Assembly: GCF_003201595.1 (NCBI RefSeq)
Contig: NZ_QJJS01000004.1
Span: 1-64,000, forward strand
Length of the DNA stretch: 64,000 nucleotides
Origin: Sphaerotilus hippei
GTDB taxonomy: Bacteria; Pseudomonadota; Gammaproteobacteria; Burkholderiales; Burkholderiaceae_C
Direction: 5' to 3'
Shown here: piece by piece, positions 43,828 through 51,440 of the stretch
How the letters are laid out: each line of letters begins with the position of its first letter
How positions within the stretch are numbered: the first letter of the stretch is position 1
Notes under the pieces: generated by a model
Database searches by the model: none
Told to the model about the DNA's origin: nothing
What the model saw: only the letters and a program-made list of their open reading frames with translations
Program-made: the position numbers and the translations under genes

Positions 43828-43831
43828 GGTG

Positions 43832-45139
43832 TCACGCCAGCGACGTTTCCGCCCGGCCCGCGCTGGCCGCGCTCACCGTCTCCGCCTGATGCGCACGGTG
43901 GTGCGCGATGCGCTCGGCCACGAACTGCGCGTCGCGGGCCACGCCCGAGAAGCGGCCCGAGCCCCAGGTGTGCAGCCATGGCAGGCCGATGAAGTACAGG
44001 CCGGGCACGCTGGTGACACCGCGCTCGTGCACGGGGTGGCCGCGGCCAGTGAACACGGGGGCATTGAGCCAGCGGAAGTCCGGTGCAAACCCGATGCACC
44101 AGATCACCGAGGTGATGCCCGCGTCGGCCAGCGACAGGGTTTCGCGCTCCTCTGCTGGCGCCCACAGCGCTTCATACACACCACCGGCCGGCGCCTCCAG
44201 CCCCTTCGCGGCAATGTGCTTGTCGATGGCGGCGTTGATGCCGTTGTAGATGCGGTCGGCCTGGTCCAGCGCCTCGCCGAGCTTCGGTGCAAAACGCAGC
44301 GTGTCGCCGTCCAGCGCCTCGAGCACGCCGTAGAGTTCCATGCCCTCGAGCGCGAAGCGGCGCAGGTCGATGTCGCGCCCGCCGTCGCGGCCGGTGACGT
44401 AGTGGTTGGTGTTGTCGCGCACGCCCTCGCGCAGCGGGTGCTGGCTCACGGGCATGTCGTAGTAGCCCATGTCGGCCAGCCAGTCCACCACGTCGCGCCC
44501 GCGGTAGAAGCGGGCGCAGCGCGGTGCATCACCCACGGCCAGCACCACCTGGCGCCCGGCCAGGTGCAGGTCTTCGGCAATCTGCGCGCCACTCTGGCCC
44601 GAGCCCACGACCAGCACCTTGCCCGGCGGCAGCTGATCGGCGTTGCGGTAGTCGGCCGAGTGGATCTGCTGGATGTGCGCGGGCAGGCGCTCGGCCAGGC
44701 GCGGCACGATGGGCGCGTGGTAACCGCCCGAGGCCACCACCACCTGCTCGGCCAGGCACTCACCCTCGTTGGTGCGCACCAGGAAGCCGCCGGCCACCGG
44801 CTGCACCAGCTCCACCGTCACGCCCTCGCGCAGCGGCGCGTTCACCGCGGCCTTGAAGCCGGCCAGGTACTGGTTGATCTGGTCCTTCTTCATGAACCCG
44901 TGCGGCTCGTCACCGGCATACGGATGGCCCGGCAAGGCGCATTGCCAGTTGGGCGTGACCAGGCAAAAGTTGTCCCAGCGCTGGGTGCGCCAGGCGTGCA
45001 GGGCCTGGTGTTTTTCCAGCACCTGGTGGTCGATGTTCAAGGCCTGCAGGCCGTGGCTGACGGACAAACCGGCCTGGCCGCCACCGACGATGACGACGCT
45101 GTGACGGGGCAATGGGGAGCTGGTGGTGGATGCGGACAT
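43832..45139 (-). CDS. MSMEG_0569-family flavin-dependent oxidoreductase (Nit1C)
   Basis: A 435-residue flavoprotein monooxygenase-like enzyme. FAD motif GGGQAGLS lies near residue 19 and a second dinucleotide motif, VVGSGQSGAQIAEDL, near 167. The two-domain layout resembles flavin monooxygenases. A conserved member of nitrilase cluster 1 (Nit1C), where its substrate is not established. The ATG has AGGAG upstream, and a five-unit GATGN tandem repeat lies 16 bases further upstream. Confidence 0.87.
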   Translation of the reverse strand: MSASTTSSPLPRHSVVIVGGGQAGLSVSHGLQALNIDHQVLEKHQALHAWRTQRWDNFCLVTPNWQCALPGHPYAGDEPHGFMKKDQINQYLAGFKAAVNAPLREGVTVELVQPVAGGFLVRTNEGECLAEQVVVASGGYHAPIVPRLAERLPAHIQQIHSADYRNADQLPPGKVLVVGSGQSGAQIAEDLHLAGRQVVLAVGDAPRCARFYRGRDVVDWLADMGYYDMPVSQHPLREGVRDNTNHYVTGRDGGRDIDLRRFALEGMELYGVLEALDGDTLRFAPKLGEALDQADRIYNGINAAIDKHIAAKGLEAPAGGVYEALWAPAEERETLSLADAGITSVIWCIGFAPDFRWLNAPVFTGRGHPVHERGVTSVPGLYFIGLPWLHTWGSGRFSGVARDAQFVAERIAHHRAHQAETVSAASAGRAETSLA

Positions 45140-45154
45140 GGCGGGTCTCCTGAG

Positions 45155-45179
45155 GATGCGATGCGATGTGATGCGATGA
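45155..45179. repeat. Pentanucleotide tandem repeat in the flavoprotein gene leader
   Basis: Five units of GATGN run in tandem: GATGC, GATGC, GATGT, GATGC, GATGA. The tract lies between the MSMEG_0570 stop (45197) and the flavoprotein ribosome site, so unit number would change leader length but not a reading frame. Possibly neutral. Confidence 0.6.
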
Positions 45180-45196
45180 GAAGGATGGGCGGCGGC

Positions 45197-45490
45197 TCAA
45201 TCGGCCGGGCCGAAGGCGACGATGCGCACCGGGGCATCGGGCTGCAGCGCGAAGGCGGCGGCACGGCGTTCGGTGTCGTCAAGTTGGTCACCCGCCCGCG
45301 AACAGACGAAGCCGAACTTGGCGGCCACACGCTGGTTGGCGATGGCCGTGGCCTCGCGGATGCGGCGCATGAAGTCGCTCAGCGGGTAGTCCACATCGGG
45401 CTGGAAGAAGTCCTGGATCACCAGCGAGGGCGAGTAGGCAACGCTCTGCGTGGCATCAGGCCAGCGGATGGTGTAGTGCATGGCGGGCAT
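45197..45490 (-). CDS. MSMEG_0570-family nitrogen starvation response protein (Nit1C)
   Basis: A 97-residue small protein. It begins MPAMHYTIRWPD and contains VIQDFFQPDVDYPLSDFMRRI, the typical core of this Nit1C family, which has no known reaction. It has no membrane segment or metal motif. It lies between the glycosyltransferase gene (12 bases upstream in transcription) and the flavoprotein gene. Confidence 0.85.
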   Translation of the reverse strand: MPAMHYTIRWPDATQSVAYSPSLVIQDFFQPDVDYPLSDFMRRIREATAIANQRVAAKFGFVCSRAGDQLDDTERRAAAFALQPDAPVRIVAFGPAD

Positions 45491-45502
45491 GGGGGTCTCC
45501 GT

Positions 45503-46714
45503 TCAGACAGGTGTGGATTCAAGAGCAGTAGCGGCGGCGTGCGCACGCCGCGCCAAGCGCTGCGCGTACCAGGCCTCGTGCAGCGCGGCGCTGCGCGACC
45601 AGCTGTGTTGCAGGCAGACGCCGGGCGTGTGCTGCAGGCGCGGGGCAACGGCGGCCTGCCGCAGGCCGGTGGCGATGGAGGCGATGTCTTCCGGCTCGCA
45701 CCAGCTGACGCCGGGCTCACCGCTCAGGTGCTCGGTGAAGGGTGGGCGCGCCGACACCAGCACCGGCGTGCCGCAGGCCAGGGCTTCGAGCGCTGCGAGG
45801 CCGAAGCCCTCCATCAGCGAAGGCATGGCCAGCACGTCGGCGCGGCGCATCAGCGCGGGCAGCGCCGCGTCGGGCAGCGGGCCGGTGCGCAGCACCGCTT
45901 GGCCCGGGCCTTCGCGCAGCGCGTGTTCGGCCAGCGCCGCGGCCCAGGTGCGGTGCGCGCCGCTGTGGTCCAGCATGCTGGCGCCGCCCGCCACCACCAG
46001 GCGCGCCTCAGCCCAGGCCGGGTCGTGCTGACGCAAGTGCGCGAAAGCATGCAACAAGCGCGTGGTGTTTTTGCGCTGCTCCACGCCACCCACCAGCAGG
46101 CACAGCGGGCCGGTCTGTGCGGGTACACCCAGCGACCCCAGCAGCGCGGCATCACCGGGCTGCGTCTCGCGGCGGTAGCGCTGCAGGTTCACGCCATTGA
46201 ACATGCGCTGCGCACGCACACCCAAGACGGTGTGGAAGTGCGCGGCCCAGCTGTCGCTGACGCAGGCCACGTCATCTGCCGCGCGCCAGGCGCGTGTTTG
46301 CCAGGCCATCAGGGTCGGGTCGTCGAACACATCCAGGTGATGCACGGTGCGCACCCAGGGCGCCAGCACCACGCCCTCGGCCTGCAGCAGCGCGAGCGCG
46401 TTGCCGCTGAGGCTGTCTTGCGCGTGCAGCACGTCAAAGTCACCGCCGGCCAGCAACGCCGGCAGACCCTGCACCAGGGTGTGGATGCGCTGGCCCACTT
46501 GCGTCAGCAGATCGCCGCTCAAGGCGGGCAAAGCCAGGGTGTGAAACGCAAGGTCCACCGCGCGAAACAACTGCTCGCCCGGCTCGGCCGAGGCGATCAC
46601 CGTCACCGTGTGGCCGCGCGCCTGCAGCGCGTCCGCCAGCTCCAGCGTGTGCACCACGCCGCCGCGGGGACGCACCGAGTGGGTGAGCAAGGCGATGCGC
46701 AAGGGCCGGCTCAT
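45503..46714 (-). CDS. MSMEG_0565-family glycosyltransferase (Nit1C)
   Basis: A 403-residue GT-B glycosyltransferase of family 4 type. The N-terminal domain opens MSRPLRIALLTHSVRPRGGV, and the C-terminal nucleotide-sugar site contains MPSLMEGFGLAALEALACG with the EX7E glutamates. It suggests that the Nit1C product is glycosylated. The start overlaps the stop of the AIR-synthase-like gene by four bases (ATGA). Codon use includes many TTG leucines and AT-ending codons compared with genes outside the cluster. Confidence 0.88.
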   Translation of the reverse strand: MSRPLRIALLTHSVRPRGGVVHTLELADALQARGHTVTVIASAEPGEQLFRAVDLAFHTLALPALSGDLLTQVGQRIHTLVQGLPALLAGGDFDVLHAQDSLSGNALALLQAEGVVLAPWVRTVHHLDVFDDPTLMAWQTRAWRAADDVACVSDSWAAHFHTVLGVRAQRMFNGVNLQRYRRETQPGDAALLGSLGVPAQTGPLCLLVGGVEQRKNTTRLLHAFAHLRQHDPAWAEARLVVAGGASMLDHSGAHRTWAAALAEHALREGPGQAVLRTGPLPDAALPALMRRADVLAMPSLMEGFGLAALEALACGTPVLVSARPPFTEHLSGEPGVSWCEPEDIASIATGLRQAAVAPRLQHTPGVCLQHSWSRSAALHEAWYAQRLARRAHAAATALESTPV

Positions 46715-47727
46715 GCGGGCCTCCGCGCGCTGCCGATGAACGGCGCTTCGGCGTGGTCCCACAGCGTGGCGCGCTCGCCCGCCTGGCGCAGCACCAGCGC
46801 GCTGCCGGCCTGCACCTCGCCCACATCGGCACACACGATGTCGCGCTGCGCGAACCGCGCTTGCACCGCGGCCACCTGCTGCGGGCGCACGCTCAGCACA
46901 AAGCCGAAACTCGGGAACGCGCACAACCAGCGCAGCCACGCGGCTTGCGTGGTGGCATCGCTGGCCGCGTGGGCGCCGTGCAGCTGAGTTGGCCGCGGCA
47001 ACGCCGCCAGGTCGATGGTGGCGCCCACGCCCGAACTCTCCAGCAGCATCAGCGCGCTGCCCAGCACACCGGCCATGCTGATGTCCTTGCCGGCATCCAC
47101 CAGGCCCGCTTCGGCCAGCTGCGGCAGCAGGTCGAGGTCAGCGCGCAAGCGTTCGGTCGGGGCCTCGGTGGAGGCGTTCCAAAAGGGATACGGGTCCTGC
47201 CACTGGCCGCGCAGGTCCACGGCCACCAGCAGGCGGTCGCCCGGATGGGCGGCAAAACTGCTGATGAGCTGCGCGCCAGCGCGGCCCAACACGGCCATCG
47301 CGAGCTGGCCGCTCGGGGCCTGCAGGTTGCTGTGGCCGCCGACCAGCGGCACGCCGTAGCGCTCGCTGGCGGCGCGCATGCCGGCCAGCACGGCCTCGGC
47401 TTGCGCGTCTCCGCTGGCCCACAGGGCATCCACCACGGCCACCGCACGCCCGCCCATCGCCGCCACATCACTGAGGTTGACGAGCACGCCGCTGTAGCCG
47501 GCGAACCAGGGCAGGGTCTCCACGAAGTCTTGCACCAGCCCCTCGATGGCGAACAGCAGGTGGCCGCCACCACTGGCCTCGGGCAGCACCGCGCAATCGT
47601 CGCCATTGGGCACGGCCGTCACGCCGACGGAGGGCGCCAGCTGTTGCAACACGCGGGCGATGTCGCGCTTGTGCGTATAGCCGCGGCTGGCGCGCAGCTG
47701 CGCCACCAGGGTGTGCAGGTCGCTCAC
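46711..47727 (-). CDS. Sll0787-family AIR-synthase-like protein (Nit1C)
   Basis: A 338-residue protein of the PurM/SelD/ThiL ATP-dependent superfamily. The nucleotide/metal motif VTAVPNGDDCAVLP lies near residue 36, followed by LVNLSDVAAMGGRAVAV and VGGHSNL. PurM-like enzymes activate an amide or acid with ATP, so a ring-closing or phosphorylation step is possible. The start is GTG at 47727, overlapping the stop of the acetyltransferase gene (GTGA). Length matches family members; the AIR-synthase reaction itself is not implied. Confidence 0.85.
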   Translation of the reverse strand: MSDLHTLVAQLRASRGYTHKRDIARVLQQLAPSVGVTAVPNGDDCAVLPEASGGGHLLFAIEGLVQDFVETLPWFAGYSGVLVNLSDVAAMGGRAVAVVDALWASGDAQAEAVLAGMRAASERYGVPLVGGHSNLQAPSGQLAMAVLGRAGAQLISSFAAHPGDRLLVAVDLRGQWQDPYPFWNASTEAPTERLRADLDLLPQLAEAGLVDAGKDISMAGVLGSALMLLESSGVGATIDLAALPRPTQLHGAHAASDATTQAAWLRWLCAFPSFGFVLSVRPQQVAAVQARFAQRDIVCADVGEVQAGSALVLRQAGERATLWDHAEAPFIGSARRPA

Positions 47728-48323
47728 GTCGCGCTCCCGGTGGCCAGCACATAACCGGCGTAGGGCGTGTGGCAAGGCGGGTAGTGCGCCAGGTCGGCGC
47801 GCATCAGCGCGTGCACCCGGCCATGCAGCACCATCTCGTCCATCACCTGCCAGTGCAGGCGGCGGAACAGCGGCACGTTCTGCGCCTGCACATGGGCCAG
47901 AAACTCCTGGCAGCCCAGCGCATGGGCGCTGCTCACCGCCAGGCGGATCAGCGTGCTGCCGAGCCGGCCGTGGTGGCGCCAGTCGCGCGCCACGGCCAGG
48001 CGCGAGCCCCACCAGGTGCCGGGCAACGCTTCGTGGATGCGCACCGTGCCCACCACCTCGTCGCCCTCCCCCGCCAGGCACGACAGCGCCACCAGCGAGC
48101 GCACGCTGGGCGCCTGGGCATCGATGTCGTCCACGTCATCGCCATCGAACAGGCCTTGCTCACGGCAGAACACCGTGCGCCGCAGCGCGTGGGCCTGCGC
48201 GTTCATCCACGGGCTGCTCGCCCATTGCACGCGGAAGGCCTGGGGGCGGTAGTCGGTGTCGAGTTCGCACCAGGGTGCGGCCAGCGGGTCGTCGGTGCGG
48301 GTTGAAGCGGACGCGGACAACAT
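47724..48323 (-). CDS. MSMEG_0567/Sll0786-family GNAT acetyltransferase (Nit1C)
   Basis: A 199-residue GNAT-fold protein. The N-terminal half has VFCREQGLFDGDDVDDID, and the acetyl-CoA region contains LAVARDWRHHGRLGSTLIRLAV with the R/QxxGxG/A-type loop. It is typical of Nit1C, with unknown acceptor. The ATG at 48323 has AGGAG upstream. It follows the radical SAM gene by 47 bases and overlaps the next gene by four. Confidence 0.86.
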   Translation of the reverse strand: MLSASASTRTDDPLAAPWCELDTDYRPQAFRVQWASSPWMNAQAHALRRTVFCREQGLFDGDDVDDIDAQAPSVRSLVALSCLAGEGDEVVGTVRIHEALPGTWWGSRLAVARDWRHHGRLGSTLIRLAVSSAHALGCQEFLAHVQAQNVPLFRRLHWQVMDEMVLHGRVHALMRADLAHYPPCHTPYAGYVLATGSAT

Positions 48324-48370
48324 GGTGAGGGGCTCCTGGGGGATGTGAACCAGCGGCGAACCAACGTCGA

Positions 48371-49516
48371 TCAAGCCGCCAGCGGCGTTTCGTAGCGCGA
48401 CAGGGTGGAGCACGCCGCGCAGCGGCCACAACCGGCCTTGATGTCGCCCGCGCGCAGGCCGGCCGCGGCCACCATCTCGCCCAGGGGCGCGAGCACGCTG
48501 CGCATGAACGCGGCCGGTGGGGCGGGCAGGTCTTCGAGTGGCGTGCCGCTGATGGGCACGAAGGGCACGACGAAGGGATAGACGCCGAGGTCGAGCAGGC
48601 GGCGGCTGGTGGCCAGCAGGGTCTCCGCGCTGTCGCCCAAACCCGCGAGCAGATAGGTGCTGACCTGGCCTCGGCCGAACACGTCGACCGCCGCGCCGAA
48701 CGCGTCCCAGTAGCGCGACATCGGCACCTCGGCCTTGCCGGGCAGGATGCGCTGGCGCAGCGCCTCGCCCACCACTTCGAGGTGCATGCCCAGCGTGTCG
48801 ACGCCCGCGTCCTTGAGGCGCCGGAACCAGGCGTCGGTGTCGGGCGGCTCGCATTGCGCCTGCAGCGGCAGGTCCACCGCCGCGCGGATGGCCTGCGCGC
48901 TCTCGCACAGCACGCGCGCACCGCGGTCGGGCGTGGGCGGCGTGCCGGTGGTCATCACCATGTGCTTCACGCCGTCCAGCTCCACAGCGGCCTTCGCCAC
49001 CTCGGCCAGTTGCGCCGGCGTCTTGTGCGCGATGGTGCGGCCCGCGGCCAGCGACTGGCCGATCGCGCAGAACTTGCACGCCTTGCGGCGGCTCTCGTAG
49101 CGGATGCAGGTTTGCAGCACGGTGGTGGCCAGCACGTCGGCCCCGTGCAGCGTGGCGATGTGCGAGTAGGGCACACCCTCGGCGGTGCTCAGGCCATAGA
49201 AGCGCGGTTGCGTGGGGAACTGGATGCTGGCGATCGGGATGCTGCCGCGGCGCAGCACGCTGCGGCCATCGGCCCCCGGCGCGTCGGCCACGAAGGGCGA
49301 GCTGAAGGCGCTGGCCGTGTGCACCGGCACCATCAGCGTCACGCCGTCCACGGTCACGGCCTTGTGGTCGGACGGCCCGGCGCCACCACGCCGGCTGGCC
49401 GCACCGGCCGTCGGGTCGGCCAAGCGCAGCCCCTGCGACTGCAGCTCGGTCATCAGCTGGCGGGTGTCGGCGGCCGTGGGGGTGGACAACAGCTCAGGGG
49501 TGACAACGGCGTTCAT
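48371..49516 (-). CDS. MSMEG_0568-family radical SAM protein (Nit1C)
   Basis: A 381-residue radical SAM family protein. The iron-sulfur cysteines appear in CIRYESRRKACKFCAIG, a C-x9-C-x2-C spacing and not the usual C-x3-C-x2-C. A second cysteine group at the C-terminus, CGRCAACSTLSRYETP, may hold another cluster. Segments MVMTTGTPPTPDRG and LAGLGDSAETLL fit a SAM-binding barrel. It is the key redox enzyme of Nit1C with unknown product. It follows the nitrilase gene by 40 bases. Confidence 0.87.
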   Translation of the reverse strand: MNAVVTPELLSTPTAADTRQLMTELQSQGLRLADPTAGAASRRGGAGPSDHKAVTVDGVTLMVPVHTASAFSSPFVADAPGADGRSVLRRGSIPIASIQFPTQPRFYGLSTAEGVPYSHIATLHGADVLATTVLQTCIRYESRRKACKFCAIGQSLAAGRTIAHKTPAQLAEVAKAAVELDGVKHMVMTTGTPPTPDRGARVLCESAQAIRAAVDLPLQAQCEPPDTDAWFRRLKDAGVDTLGMHLEVVGEALRQRILPGKAEVPMSRYWDAFGAAVDVFGRGQVSTYLLAGLGDSAETLLATSRRLLDLGVYPFVVPFVPISGTPLEDLPAPPAAFMRSVLAPLGEMVAAAGLRAGDIKAGCGRCAACSTLSRYETPLAA

Positions 49517-49556
49517 GGCGACTCCAGATCAAAGGGGGAGAGCAGCGCGGGCGGGC

Positions 49557-50573
49557 TCAAGCGGCCCGGCGCAGCGGGTCAACGGACGGCTCGGTGGCCG
49601 GCGATGAGGCGGCGGCAGGGCTGGCGGGTGCGGCGTCGCCCCAAGCGCGTGTGGTGGCCGTGGCCTCGCGGCGGATGGCCAGGCTCAGCAGCTCGGGCCG
49701 GGCGTAGTGGCCGACCGAATCCATCATGCGTTTGCGCTTGCTGATCAGCGCCATGTCGAGGTCGGCGATGACCAGGCCTTCGCCCTCGGTCAGCGGCTCG
49801 GCCAGGTACTTGCCTTCGGGCGACACGATGGCCGTGTGGCAACCGCCGCGCAGCGCGCCTTGCAGCTTCTCGTCGGGCGTGATGGCGCGGATCTGCGCCT
49901 CGTGCAGCCAGCCGGTGGCGTTGACCACGAAGCAGCCCGATTCGAGCGCGTGATGGCGGATGGTCACGCCCATCTGCTCGGCAAAGATCGGCCCCACCAG
50001 CGAGCCGGGAAACTGCGCGCAGTGGATCTCCTCGTGCTCGGCCATCAGCGCGTAGCGGGCCAGCGGGTTGTAGTGCTCCCAGCAGGCCAGCGCGCCGACG
50101 CGGCCGACGCGCGTGTCCACCGCGGTGAGGCCCGAACCATCGCCCTGCCCCCACACCATGCGCTCGTGGTAGGTGGGCGTGATCTTGCGGCGCTTGAGCA
50201 GCAGCTGCCCATCGGCATCAAAGATCAGCTGTGTGTTGTAGAGGCTGCCGTGGTCGCGCTCGTTGAGGCCCAGCACCACCACCATGCCGGCCTCGCGGGC
50301 GGCAGCGGCCACCGCATCGGTGAGCGGGCCGGGCACGGTGGGCGCGCGCTCCATCAGCAGCAGGTGGGCCGGGCCCTGGAGCACCGGGGGCTGGATGAAG
50401 GAAAAGTACGGGTAGTAAGGCACGAAGGTCTCGGGGAAGACGATCAGCTGCACGCCCTGGCGGGCGGCGTCGCGGATCGCCTCCAGCACGCGGGCCAGGG
50501 TGCCGTCGGCGCTGTCCAGGTCGGGGGCGATCTGGGCCGCTGCGGCCCGCACGAAACGTTTCATCTCAGCCAT
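49557..50573 (-). CDS. Nit6803-type nitrilase (Nit1C)
   Basis: A 338-residue branch 1 nitrilase that hydrolyses a nitrile to acid and ammonia. The catalytic triad is E48 ([13 protein letters not shown]), K130 ([18 protein letters not shown]) and C164 (LACWEHYNP). These segments are the hallmark of the Synechocystis Nit6803 group. The C-terminal 30 residues (Ala/Pro/Thr-rich) look disordered. It is the enzyme that names the Nit1C cluster and lies 24 bases downstream of the MSMEG_0572 gene. Confidence 0.93.
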   Translation of the reverse strand: MAEMKRFVRAAAAQIAPDLDSADGTLARVLEAIRDAARQGVQLIVFPETFVPYYPYFSFIQPPVLQGPAHLLLMERAPTVPGPLTDAVAAAAREAGMVVVLGLNERDHGSLYNTQLIFDADGQLLLKRRKITPTYHERMVWGQGDGSGLTAVDTRVGRVGALACWEHYNPLARYALMAEHEEIHCAQFPGSLVGPIFAEQMGVTIRHHALESGCFVVNATGWLHEAQIRAITPDEKLQGALRGGCHTAIVSPEGKYLAEPLTEGEGLVIADLDMALISKRKRMMDSVGHYARPELLSLAIRREATATTRAWGDAAPASPAAASSPATEPSVDPLRRAA

Positions 50574-50597
50574 GTCGAATGCTCCGGGGGCTGCGCG

Positions 50598-51080
50598 TCA
50601 GAGCGTCCAGGTGTCGAGGATGAACGCGCCCTGCTTGCGGTGCAGCAGCACGATGTCCAGCACGTCCAGCGGGTTGATCGGGCGGATGCCTTCGATCAGC
50701 GCGCCTTCGCCGTGACCATAGAGCGCCTGCAGCGCAAAGCGGCAGGCGTAGACCTTGCCGCCTTCGGCGATGAACTTGGTGATCTGGTTGTTGAAGTTCT
50801 GGTGGCCAGGAAAGGCCTCGTCGCCGAGCTTGGGGAAGCCGCGCTTCACGCCCAGCGTCACGCCCGGGCCGTAGAGCAGGATCGAGGTCTCGAAGCCCTT
50901 GCGTTGCAGGCGGGTGGCTTGCAGCAGGTTGACGAAACCGATCGAGCCTTCGAAGGCGACGGTGTGGAAGGTGACCAGGGCTTTTTCGCCCGGCTCGGCC
51001 TTCACGTCTTCAAACACCTTCTCTTCGTAGTCGACCAGGAAATCGCCCTTCTGGGCAGCGGGGTGGGTGACTTTGGGCAT
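50598..51080 (-). CDS. MSMEG_0572/Sll0783-family nitrogen starvation protein (Nit1C)
   Basis: A 160-residue protein with no established reaction. It contains [38 protein letters not shown] and [22 protein letters not shown], a DsrE-like pattern typical of this Nit1C family. Predicted cytosolic. It is the first gene of the Nit1C operon, so the promoter and regulator sites should lie in the gap up to the divergent MocR gene. Confidence 0.87.
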   Translation of the reverse strand: MPKVTHPAAQKGDFLVDYEEKVFEDVKAEPGEKALVTFHTVAFEGSIGFVNLLQATRLQRKGFETSILLYGPGVTLGVKRGFPKLGDEAFPGHQNFNNQITKFIAEGGKVYACRFALQALYGHGEGALIEGIRPINPLDVLDIVLLHRKQGAFILDTWTL

Positions 51081-51440
51081 GAGCTTCCTCGTACAGCGTC
51101 AGGTGATGGAACGGGCTCGTCGGGAGCCCGGGGTGGCCAGCGGGAGCCGGACACCTGCCTCATTGCGACGGACATGCCACGGCCTCGGCCGGGCAGCCGA
51201 TCAAGACCCGATCAAAAGGGCGTCAGGCCCGCGGCGGGCCGGCGCGGCGGCCGCGCCGCGCCGCGGCCATGCACCAAAGCCGATCGGGCGGCGATGCAAT
51301 CAATGCACCCGATCAATGGGGTCCGTGCACCGTGCTGCACCCTGTCCTGCGTGGGGAAACCGATGCGATCAGCCCTTGCGACAGGCACACTCGAAGCGGT
51401 CTGCCGATGCCGTCCGGCGTGGCACCCCTTCCGTTCACCC
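51081..51440. promoter_or_regulatory. Nit1C / mocR divergent control region with direct repeats
   Basis: This 360-base gap separates the Nit1C operon from the divergent mocR gene. GATCAA occurs at 51199 and 51210 (one helical turn apart, each after CCG or CCCG) and again at 51311, in ACCCGATCAA contexts. TGCACC occurs at 51270, 51304, 51326 and 51336. MocR proteins bind direct repeats, so these are candidate operators. I see no gene in this gap. Confidence 0.5.

Noticed and set aside
49707..51440. Long upstream extension of the mocR frame (578 codons)
   Set aside because: It is antisense to the nitrilase and the MSMEG_0572 gene, and the family-typical start MPFSHWIHRL is at 51441.
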